From assembly GCA_903789415.1 (NCBI GenBank), contig CAIFEG010000012.1, positions 1 through 50,832 on the forward strand: DNA of 50,832 bases, given 5' to 3'. This stretch comes from an uncultured Eggerthellaceae bacterium. Lineage in GTDB: Bacteria > Actinomycetota > Coriobacteriia > Coriobacteriales > Eggerthellaceae. The notes beneath the pieces are model-generated. The model was not told the DNA's origin and made no database searches. It saw nothing but the letters and a program-made list of their open reading frames with translations. Shown here piece after piece: positions 43,576 to 50,832 of this stretch. A program made the translations under genes and the position numbers. The first letter of the stretch is position 1. Each line of letters begins with the position of its first letter.

Positions 43576-44625
43576 CTAACCGATCATCGTCAGTCCCACT
43601 TCGATGAGCGCGGTGGTTGGCGTTCCATACCATGCACCAATCGCAAGCGAGATCGCCCAAATGCCCACCCACACGGCCACAACAATCAGCGGCGCGGCGA
43701 TAAGCGGAAGTGTGTGTCCGAATGCGCGCAGCTCAAGGGCATCTTCTTTCGGGCATGCCGCCATACAATCAAGACACCCGGTGCAGTCGACGGTGCGAAT
43801 GGGTTTCGTGGACGTGTCCACGGCGATGCGGTTGATGCATGCCTTCGAACAAGCGCCGCAGTTGATGCATTTTTCGGGATTGCGCACCACCACGGTGGGC
43901 GATGCTTTCGAAACCAGGCCGTAGATGCCGCCGAGTGGGCAAAGCCCCACGCACCAATAGTTGCGCCCCAGCAGCAAACTTGCACCCAAAACGCAAGCGC
44001 CCACAACGATAATTGGCACCCCAGGCCGCACAAACAGGCGTAAAACGCTCATGTCGGAGACCGCCCAAAACGGCGTGCTCCATGCCGAAATGATGACGGA
44101 AGATGGTATGACAATCATGACGATTCCCAGCACCGCAATGCCGAGGATGGTCTTCGGGGCATGCAGAATCTTCTGCGCGCGAGCACTCACGTGGATGCCG
44201 CGGAAAATGTGGTGGCCGATGTGGCCGAGCCCGTCGAAGATGGTGCCGATGGGGCACATCCAACTGCAGAAACTGCGCTTGAAAATCAGCGACATGACCA
44301 GGCCTAAAATCACGATCGTCATCGAGGCGGGCAGAATCGGATCCATACGTCCGGTGCGAATCCATGTCCACAAGTCGCAAAGCCCGGCCAGCGGCGACAG
44401 CCCTGCTGTCAGCTGTGGGCGTCCGAAGTTGATAGAAACCATATTTTGCGCCCACAGGTACAAGATGAGCAGGCGAATGCAATCCACGAGAAAGAGGACG
44501 AGCACGAGCACGCGAATGGCGATGCGTACACCCCGAATGGGGAAGTGCTTTGCCGGTTGTGCTTGATCTGACGGTTTCACTTGAGCTTGAGCTGTCGTTT
44601 CAGTCGAATCTTGATTGACGCTCAA
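43576..44625 (-). CDS. NapH/NosR-like membrane 4Fe-4S polyferredoxin
   Basis: 349-residue membrane iron-sulfur protein. A Gln/Ala-rich N-terminal region leads to about five to six membrane segments. Motifs CSWMCPIG (~120) and CVGLCPLGG (~225) are the CxxxCP pair of NapH/NosR-type quinol oxidases. Two ferredoxin motifs follow, CINCGACSKAC (~255) and CTGCLDCMAAC (~285), then two more membrane segments. It likely moves electrons from quinol to periplasmic reductases. The start is TTG 44625 behind an excellent GAAGGAGGAG. The aminotransferase gene upstream ends 28 bases before it, which suggests co-transcription. Confidence 0.88.
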   Translation of the reverse strand: MSVNQDSTETTAQAQVKPSDQAQPAKHFPIRGVRIAIRVLVLVLFLVDCIRLLILYLWAQNMVSINFGRPQLTAGLSPLAGLCDLWTWIRTGRMDPILPASMTIVILGLVMSLIFKRSFCSWMCPIGTIFDGLGHIGHHIFRGIHVSARAQKILHAPKTILGIAVLGIVMIVIPSSVIISAWSTPFWAVSDMSVLRLFVRPGVPIIVVGACVLGASLLLGRNYWCVGLCPLGGIYGLVSKASPTVVVRNPEKCINCGACSKACINRIAVDTSTKPIRTVDCTGCLDCMAACPKEDALELRAFGHTLPLIAAPLIVVAVWVGIWAISLAIGAWYGTPTTALIEVGLTMIG

Positions 44626-44653
44626 TGGGTCTCCTCCTTCAGGATTGCAAGTT

Positions 44654-45868
44654 CTATTGGTGGTACGTGTCTAAGAAGTCCGCGAGTTTGGTCATGGCGT
44701 CGGAGAGCTCTTCCATGCGCGGCAAGCACACAATGCGAAAATGATCAGGAGTCTTCAAGTTAAAGCCGGTACCTTGCACGATCAGGATCTTCTTCGCGCG
44801 CAACAGATCCACTGCAAACTTCACATCGTCGGTGATGTGGAACTTTTTCTTGTCGAGCTTCGGGAAGATATAGAACGCGGCCTTCGGTTTCACCACCGAA
44901 ACGCCGGGGATGTCTTTGAGGGCTTTGTACACAAATTTGCACTGCTCATAGATGCGCCCACCTGGCTTAATGTATGTTTTTACGCTTTGATATCCGCCAA
45001 GCGCCGTCTGCACGATGGACTGGGCGGGCACGTTTGAACACAGGCGCATGTTGGACAGCATGTTGATGCCCAAAATGTAGTCCTTGCCCATGTCTTTGTT
45101 GCCTGAAATCACCATCCATCCGATGCGGTAGCCCGCGATCATGTGGGATTTCGAAAGTCCGCTGAACGTGACGCAGAACAGGTCGGGCGCGAGCGACGCG
45201 ATGCTGATGTGCTCTTTGTCGTTGAAGACCAAGCGGTCGTAGATTTCGTCAGAGAAAATCATCAGCTGATGGCGCCGCGCAATTTCAACGATGCCCTCAA
45301 GCACCTCGCGCGGATACAGCGCGCCAGTGGGGTTGTTCGGGTTGATGATGACGATCGCCTTGGTACGGTCGGTGATCTTTTTCTCAATATCTTTCAGGTC
45401 GGGATACCAATCGGCCTGTTCATCGCAGATATAATGCACGACGTTTCCGCCGGCGAGCGTTGCGCATGCCGTCCACAGCGGGTAGTCAGGCGAAGGAATC
45501 AGGATCTCGTCGCCGTTGTCCAGCAGCGCCTGCATGCACAGATTGATAAGCTCGCTCACGCCATTTCCCGTATAGATGTCGTCCATCGTGACATTCGGTA
45601 GGCCTTTGATCTGGGCGTATTGCATGATGGCTTTGCGTGCGGAAAACAGTCCGCGGCTTGGCGAATACCCTTCGCAATCGGGCAGCTGGCGCGCCATATC
45701 CTGAACGACCTCGTCAGGCGCGCGGAATCCGAACACCGCGGGGTTTCCGATATTCAGCTTCAGGATTTGCGTGCCCTCTTCTTCCATGCGATTGGCCATG
45801 TCAACCACGGGACCGCGCACATCGTACAGAACGTTTTCGAGTTTGCTGGATTTATTGAAGGTGCGCAT
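44654..45868 (-). CDS. alaA: Class I/II aminotransferase, alanine transaminase (AlaA) type
   Basis: 404-residue PLP aminotransferase making alanine and 2-oxoglutarate from glutamate and pyruvate. Family marks are IGNPAVFGFRAPDEV, YSPSRGLFSAR, INPNNPTGALYP, SDEIYDRL (D207) and the PLP lysine K240 in FSGLSKSHMIAGYRIGWM. The length and the KLNIGNP opening match AlaA/YfbQ. ATG 45868 is chosen over the 60-codon longer frame to 46045 because AAAGGAGC lies directly before it. The NapH-like gene follows 28 bases on. Confidence 0.92.
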   Translation of the reverse strand: MRTFNKSSKLENVLYDVRGPVVDMANRMEEEGTQILKLNIGNPAVFGFRAPDEVVQDMARQLPDCEGYSPSRGLFSARKAIMQYAQIKGLPNVTMDDIYTGNGVSELINLCMQALLDNGDEILIPSPDYPLWTACATLAGGNVVHYICDEQADWYPDLKDIEKKITDRTKAIVIINPNNPTGALYPREVLEGIVEIARRHQLMIFSDEIYDRLVFNDKEHISIASLAPDLFCVTFSGLSKSHMIAGYRIGWMVISGNKDMGKDYILGINMLSNMRLCSNVPAQSIVQTALGGYQSVKTYIKPGGRIYEQCKFVYKALKDIPGVSVVKPKAAFYIFPKLDKKKFHITDDVKFAVDLLRAKKILIVQGTGFNLKTPDHFRIVCLPRMEELSDAMTKLADFLDTYHQ

Positions 45869-46240
45869 GGGCGCTCCTTTCGGGATGTCGGAGCAGCCGC
45901 AAGCCGATCGGTCGGCCTTCGCGTCTCTCCACGTGGACTGAGTGATTCCATCATGCGTGCAAATAAATGCGCGAGTAACTTGCATTGAACGATAGCACGG
46001 TGCGATCAGTTCATGTCCGAAAAGTCCGGTAATGACGCAAATCACAGATATACCGGCAGCTCAACAACGGCCAGGATTATCGAGAGAATACTAATGAGCG
46101 AAAAATCCGAAACGGCGTCAATTTTGACATCCATTAATAAGCGTTCCGCCGATATTTCTCCAATAGTTAATAGTGTTCAGCGAACAAAATGCATACTCAA
46201 AACATAACGTTAAGACACATCGTTTCGAAGGATGTAAAAG
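45869..46240. other. Divergent gap, no convincing gene
   Basis: 372 bases between the aminotransferase and the surface-protein gene. On the minus side AAGCCGATCGGTCGGCCTT (45901-45919) makes a short stem in the aminotransferase leader. A small plus-strand frame with an ATG at 46094 and GAGAGAATACTA before it would encode about 37 residues; I do not consider it supported. Confidence 0.5.
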
Positions 46241-48008
46241 ATGAAAAAGGCAGTTCTAACCCAGAAAGCGTGGGGATTTTTAGCAGGAGCATTTGCTCTG
46301 GCCTGCTTGATGTTCCTCGCGTTGCCTGCGCAGGCGCTTGCTGATGTCACGGTAACAGGAAGCGATCAGACCTATTCTTCGCTTACCGATGCTGCCGCAG
46401 CAGTACGAACGAATGGTACTACGGGTGCCATTACTTACACAGTAACAGGCGAAACTGAATTCAATGGCGGTTATGGTGGAGCATATAACACGCTCGCTCC
46501 AGAGTGTCATGATCAATGGCACGAATGGTGCGCAAGTTACTCTGACGGGCAGCTACGAAGATCTCTTGTATACTCAGCCCAACGGTCGTAATGACGGACA
46601 TTTTGGCGTGCCTCTGACCATGAATAATCTGACCCTCAACGATGGGCGTGGTTCGACAACTGCTTGGGAGTATTGGTATCTAGGTTCTGATGCTCCTACA
46701 GTCACCTTCAATAACGTGACTTTCACCGAAGGTTACATGGTCGGCAGCACGGTCAATGCGAGTGAAACTGACCATAACCAGACTGCAAACTTCAACAACT
46801 GCACATTTGAAGTTCTTGATTCTAGTGGCCAGAGTGAGGATAGGACAAATCACTATGAGCTTTGGCTAAGCGGTCAAGCGATTGCGAACGTGGACGGCTG
46901 CACTTTCACGCCAAACAATTATGGTGCCATCAAAGGCTCATACAACAATACGTATCCCACCCACTACCCCAACCCTCACGTTGAGCTGACGGTTACTAAC
47001 AGCACGTTTAATGGCATCGGAACTCATTCCGTTGTGCATCTCGACGGCGTGGATGCCATCACTTTCCAGAACAACACGATCACCAACAGCGTCACTGGTG
47101 ACCGCTCGTTCATCGACACGAAGTTGGATAACACCGATGGGGGTCAGGTCGCTGCGATTAACAACGACTACTTCAACGGCAACACGAACAACAATACGGT
47201 CCAGTACTCCCTTGTTCTCAATAGAGATGGTCAACAGGTTACGAGTGCTCCGGCATACTATCAGTACAACCAGAGCATGACCACTTATGATTTGGATGGC
47301 TACACTTACAATCTTTCAAATGGACAGACGTTGCAGGATACCGCTGAAATGCTGCCTGCAGGTTCTAACCCAGGTAGATATCCGACTGGTTATCATGCAT
47401 TTACTGCAGGAGCGCTAAGCGGAGACGAAGCAACCTCTATTCCTGTGGGTAGTAACACTCCAAGAAGCTATGACTTAACGCAGCCTGTTCCCAACACGTA
47501 CACCATCGCATTTAATGCCAATGGTGGCACGGGTTCGATGGGCTCCATTACGGCGACCTACGATCATGACGTAACACTCCCGGCAAACACCTTTACGCGC
47601 GCAGGCTACACGTTCGCGGGTTGGAACACCGCAGCTGATGGCACGGGCACTGCATACGTCGACGGCGCATCAGTAAGCAACCTGACTCAGGAAGCTGGGG
47701 CAACGGTTACCTTGTATGCTCAGTGGACGCAGAATAATTCTGGTCAGGACAACACAAAGCCAGCAGCAAATACCGAAACGTCAAACGGTGGCAATGGTGG
47801 CACGCCAGAAGCTGCAAACAATGCTGCACCTGAGCAGCAGGAACCGGCACAAGTTCCAGAAGCTAAGCAAGCACAACCAGCAGGTGAGGGCACTCCGCAG
47901 ACCTCAGACGGTTTGATGCCGATGGAGGTAGTGATATTGCTCGTCGTTGCAAGTGGGGCACTTACGGTAGCAATTCGTGCTGCACTGCGCAGACGCCACA
48001 ATAATTAA
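46241..48008 (+). pseudogene. Cell-wall surface protein with InlB-type repeat, frameshifted near its N-terminus
   Basis: Surface protein. A signal peptide is clear (MKKAVLTQKAWGFLAGAFAL and on, cleavage after AQALA). A beta-helix-like repeat region with many N/T-rich turns follows, then one Listeria-Bacteroides (InlB B-type) repeat (YTIAFNANGGTGSMGSI... to TLYAQW). A Pro/Gln/Ala-rich spacer, TPQTSD, one membrane segment and RRRHNN end it; this looks like a variant LPXTG sorting signal. The signal-peptide frame and the rest are in different frames. Reading shifts by +1 between about 46480 and 46505; dropping one C at 46499-46500 would give NTLAQSVMINGTNG and a single ~588-codon gene. The gene is either broken, phase-variable or misassembled by one base. 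GAAGGATG precedes ATG 46241. Confidence 0.8.
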
Positions 48009-48009
48009 G

Positions 48010-48035
48010 AGATGTCGTCTTAAGATGTCGTCTTG
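48010..48035. repeat. 13-bp tandem duplication after the surface-protein gene
   Basis: AGATGTCGTCTTA (48010-48022) is followed directly by AGATGTCGTCTTG (48023-48035), one mismatch, starting 2 bases after the stop codon. Confidence 0.9.
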
Positions 48036-48063
48036 CTAAATAAGCTCATCCGAATGGGCATTT

Positions 48064-48097
48064 AAAACCAGGTCGAAGTTATTTGGCCTGGTTTTTT
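48064..48097 (+). terminator. Rho-independent terminator of the surface-protein gene
   Basis: AAAACCAGG pairs with CCTGGTTTT around a 14-base loop and runs into TTTTTT. Confidence 0.88.
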
Positions 48098-48122
48098 CAG
48101 CTCCAACTTGCATTGCATGGGA

Positions 48123-48166
48123 CATAGCTTGTGCGGGACATAGGCATAGCTTGTTCGTGACATAGC
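48123..48166. repeat. 22-bp imperfect tandem duplication
   Basis: CATAGCTTGTGCGGGACATAGG at 48123 is repeated as CATAGCTTGTTCGTGACATAGC at 48145, with three mismatches. No gene covers it. Confidence 0.85.
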
Positions 48167-48230
48167 AGTAAATACGTCAAGGGATGCCGAGGAATTATCT
48201 TCGGTGTCCCTTCTTCATGCTGTGTGAATG

Positions 48231-48465
48231 ATGTTCATAAAACACCAGAAAAACAGGCATAAATTAACCGTTAACGCAAAAAAAATAGGTTTCAAACCGC
48301 ACTCAATAATATACATTTCAAAATTCGTTAACGCCATTGGAACAATGATTCGTATTACATTGTTCATTCCTCTTTAACCAGCATAAATGAACAAAATGAA
48401 AAATGTTCATAAAATTAGATATCGTATTCTATGTGAGACATAATAAAATTCTGAAAATTGTTCAT
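48231..48465. promoter_or_regulatory. AT-rich leader with five GTTCAT motifs and two CGTTAACG palindromes before the adhesin
   Basis: GTTCAT is found at 48233, 48362, 48405 and 48460 and reversed at 48387. ATGTTCATAAAA occurs twice (48231, 48403), as does ATTGTTCATT (about 48359 and 48457). CGTTAACG palindromes lie at 48269 and 48326. The cluster ends ~125 bases before ATG 48590 and may bind a regulator of the adhesin gene. The AT-rich 48166-48589 holds no gene I trust. Confidence 0.45.
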
Positions 48466-48589
48466 TACAAAGGACAAAGTGAACTATATAATGTACGAGG
48501 AGTAATGGTCATTTTTTTGGGTTTGCCATCCTGTCAGCATCCCACTGACGGCATTCCAAATTCCAGGTGTAGTTTGAAAAGAGGAACCC

Positions 48590-50832
48590 ATGGTTACGTT
48601 GAGTAAACGCAAGCATCGCAGGAACAAGCTCAGCCGCATCTTCTATGTCTTCATGTGCTTTGTCCTGGTCATTGGCTTAAGCGCGCCAACGTCCGCAATC
48701 GGAGATTCAGATTCTCAGAATGCAGCGACGCCCACAAACCAGACTACGAATGCTTCAACAAATCAGCCAAGCACTCCAACTGAAGTGCCGGCCGCAAAAA
48801 GTACGTTCAAAACGAGTGCACTTCAGCTTTATTCCGATAGCGCACTTACCGACGTGTTGAACGCTGGTGATACGGTTACCAGTGGGCAAGACATTTACGG
48901 AAAGTTTACCTACACCTTCGCAAATGCTCCTCAAAAGAACACCTGGTATACGCTCACCTTTGATGGGAACGTTGATTCCGTCTCAGCCATCGGCACGTCC
49001 CAAATTACCGTCAATGGTCAAAAAGCAGGCGAATATCGCTTCGATGGCACGACAGTTTCCTTTAAATATGATTCAGATTGGCTCGATGCTCATGCCAATG
49101 GTGCAGGTGCATCAGGTGAACTTGAATTCAAGATCGCCCTTTCTGATGGTGCAGAAGCGGGAGGCACGGTTCCGGTAGGAATCAGTGGTGTTGCAGATGA
49201 CATTAACCTCACTGAAGCGGTACCTGAAACTCAAGCCGATGAAACTCAAGCTGAAACTACATCAGTAGATGCAAACACCTTAGCTACTGAAAACGCGTTG
49301 CCTGCAGACCAGCTTATGGCGTCAGCAGCTGCATCAAATGATGAAGCAACTCCACTTTCGGCCTCTTCTAATGATGCGAACATTGTGCCTGTAACGTCGG
49401 ACATGTTGGAGAGTAGTAACTTGACGCTTTATAAAGATGCCAACATGACTGATGCCTTTGAAGATGGATATACTATTACTGGCAATCAACCCATCTATGG
49501 GCACCTCACATATACATTTAAAAACTCAAGCGCACCACAAGAAAATACGTGGTACACCTTTACGATAAATACCAGCAATATCTCCTCTATTACCCCATCT
49601 GCTTCACCTATTAGTGGGACAACGCATTATCCTATTACCGACCAAGGGTCAACAGTGGGCGAATGGTATATTGGTGGTGAAAATAACAACATTATCTACT
49701 TCCAGTTCAATTCGGACTGGCTAGCTACTCATTCCAGTAACGTTTCTGGTATGTTTAATTTCCAGATGAACGTTTCTCCTGGTGGTCCTACTCCGGGAGC
49801 AACTATTCCAGTTTCTATCCAAGATATTACAAATGCTATTACCCTGACGAGGCAGCAGGTCTATTCATCTTCTAGAAAGACTGTTGATAATAATCATGAT
49901 GGTTCATACACGTTCAGAATTAGCGTTACCTCTGATGGTTCGATGAATGATATTAGGCTTGATGATTACTTAACAAATCAGTTTGAATTTGTTCCAGGTA
50001 CATTTGAGCTTACAAAGACGGATGATCCTAGCTTTTCGTACAGGCCTAGCGTCTCAACTGAAACTCCGGCGGATTCCACGTATACTCATGCAACTGTAAA
50101 TGTGCGAAATACGCTTTCTTCCGGCACATACACGCTGACATATAATGCAAAGCTTACTGACGACGCCTTGAAGACGATCTATGACAATGTAAATTCCTCT
50201 GGTTATTCTCATACGTGGACTACTACAGTTGATAATTTGACTGCTACTAATATTGCTCAATGGCATATTGGGGATCTTGCTCTAGATCCACAAACGTGCA
50301 ACGTTATTGTCTATCAAAGCGCATTGCAAAAGGCATATACGGGAATCAGTAATAACGAGGTGAGCTGGAAAGTTGATGTCAATAATACCAATAGAAGCTC
50401 GTTTATCCTCAATTTAAACGAAACATCATTTACTGATACAATCCCTGACGGTTTAACATTCAATCGAGACAGTTTCAAAATACACTCTGTGGCAAATGGT
50501 ACCGATACTGAATCGGATCCAAACGAATTTGGCAATCTCACCTACAATGATGCGCGCAAAACCTGGACTTTTAAGTTCACTCATGACACGCAAGTCGGTA
50601 ATGATCCCCTCACAGATTACTACTTCACATATACAACTACGATGAATCCCGTGCCTGCAGTACCTACGAGATATGCCAATTCTGTTAAGATGGCAACGCC
50701 GTTTAATGCAACGGAAACTGCTGCCGCAACCTATTATTTCATCCCAGGTGATATCAGCACGAATCAAGAGCCAGCGGTATTGAAAAGTGTAACCGGGCCA
50801 TCATCTGAAAACGATTCGTCTTGGACTGGTAC
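48590..50832 (+). CDS. Large secreted surface adhesin, N-terminal part (runs off the window)
   Basis: At least 747 residues, open at the right edge. A basic signal peptide (MVTLSKRKHRRNKLSRIFYV, then a hydrophobic run to PTSA) is followed by a Thr/Asn/Gln-rich stretch. Two similar ~130-residue modules follow: module 1 (~residues 84-215) and module 2 (~285-420). They share LYxDxxxTD, GxxxYTF, NTWYTxT and a DSDWLDAH/NSDWLATH box. Then come Ig-like/adhesin domains (NNTNRSSFILNLNETSFTDT, YANSVKMATP) of the kind that carry isopeptide bonds in Gram-positive adhesins. AAAGAGGA lies before ATG 48590. A C-terminal sorting signal is expected beyond the window. The ligand is unknown. Confidence 0.85.
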   Translation, partial: MVTLSKRKHRRNKLSRIFYVFMCFVLVIGLSAPTSAIGDSDSQNAATPTNQTTNASTNQPSTPTEVPAAKSTFKTSALQLYSDSALTDVLNAGDTVTSGQDIYGKFTYTFANAPQKNTWYTLTFDGNVDSVSAIGTSQITVNGQKAGEYRFDGTTVSFKYDSDWLDAHANGAGASGELEFKIALSDGAEAGGTVPVGISGVADDINLTEAVPETQADETQAETTSVDANTLATENALPADQLMASAAASNDEATPLSASSNDANIVPVTSDMLESSNLTLYKDANMTDAFEDGYTITGNQPIYGHLTYTFKNSSAPQENTWYTFTINTSNISSITPSASPISGTTHYPITDQGSTVGEWYIGGENNNIIYFQFNSDWLATHSSNVSGMFNFQMNVSPGGPTPGATIPVSIQDITNAITLTRQQVYSSSRKTVDNNHDGSYTFRISVTSDGSMNDIRLDDYLTNQFEFVPGTFELTKTDDPSFSYRPSVSTETPADSTYTHATVNVRNTLSSGTYTLTYNAKLTDDALKTIYDNVNSSGYSHTWTTTVDNLTATNIAQWHIGDLALDPQTCNVIVYQSALQKAYTGISNNEVSWKVDVNNTNRSSFILNLNETSFTDTIPDGLTFNRDSFKIHSVANGTDTESDPNEFGNLTYNDARKTWTFKFTHDTQVGNDPLTDYYFTYTTTMNPVPAVPTRYANSVKMATPFNATETAAATYYFIPGDISTNQEPAVLKSVTGPSSENDSSWTG

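Noticed and set aside
43769-44482. Minus-strand frame of 237 codons inside the NapH-like gene
   Set aside because: Overlapping shadow of the NapH-like gene in another frame; His/Arg-rich product without domain signs.
46013-46207. Plus-strand frame of 64 codons before the surface-protein gene
   Set aside because: No homology sign and lies in the divergent promoter gap; a weak ribosome site exists only for the inner ATG 46094.
48403-48606. Plus-strand frame of 67 codons in the adhesin leader
   Set aside because: Starts in the AT-rich motif cluster and runs past the adhesin start in another frame; no ribosome site.

Overview
The window most resembles a moderate-GC member of the Coriobacteriia (Actinomycetota), probably Eggerthellaceae-like. 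The grounds are an anaerobic redox gene set (DMSO-reductase-type molybdoenzyme operon, Tat/lipobox flavoprotein of the fumarate-reductase type next to a LysR regulator, NapH-like polyferredoxin, pyridoxamine-oxidase/ferredoxin fusion, fused CydDC-like exporter) together with Gram-positive-type surface adhesins. This is inference from gene content. No rRNA, tRNA, transposase, integrase or CRISPR array was found.

Layout. (1) 0-3.8 kb: molybdopterin oxidoreductase (5' end abnormal), four-cluster ferredoxin subunit and NrfD/DmsC-like anchor, closed by a strong terminator. (2) 3.9-6.7 kb: a flavoprotein gene interrupted by one in-frame TAG, divergent from a LysR gene. (3) 6.8-24.3 kb: a dense defence island. 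It holds an XRE-ImmA/PIN pair, a YunC-type gene, a Panacea-domain gene facing a zinc-finger/HTH (MqsA-like) gene, a DprA/SLOG-like gene, McrB with an EVE-like domain, McrC, and a three-gene operon of DNA methyltransferase, GIY-YIG/helicase and DUF262-DUF1524 (GmrSD-like) protein. Two paralogues of an unrecognised ~250-residue family lie at the start of the island and in the mcrBC operon. The second copy is start/stop-overlapped with mcrC, so it may be a third component of that system. (4) 24.4-31.5 kb: threonine aldolase, a Cys-rich unknown behind 13-bp tandem repeats, esterase plus flavin-binding protein, then a TetR gene divergent from a membrane SRPBCC/flavin oxidase operon with a near-perfect palindromic operator. 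(5) 31.8-39.8 kb: DUF4143 ATPase behind a 23-bp-period repeat, GNAT, two low-complexity membrane proteins, an AbiE module with an intact antitoxin but a wrecked toxin, PNPOx-ferredoxin, glutamine amidotransferase and a YcsI-family protein. (6) 39.9-45.9 kb, minus strand: fused ABC exporter, NapH-like protein, AlaA-type aminotransferase. (7) 46.2-50.8 kb: two surface proteins, the first frameshifted, the second running off the window.

How they fit together. The redox genes suggest anaerobic respiration with specialised electron acceptors, where substrate-specific reductases are controlled by adjacent LysR or TetR regulators. The island stacks several DNA-targeting systems with toxin-antitoxin-type genes. 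Three genes show decay (flavoprotein nonsense, AbiEii internal deletion, surface-protein frameshift). Many intergenic gaps carry short, locus-specific tandem duplications, often with a 13-bp period, which suggests replication slippage or a shared mutational process.
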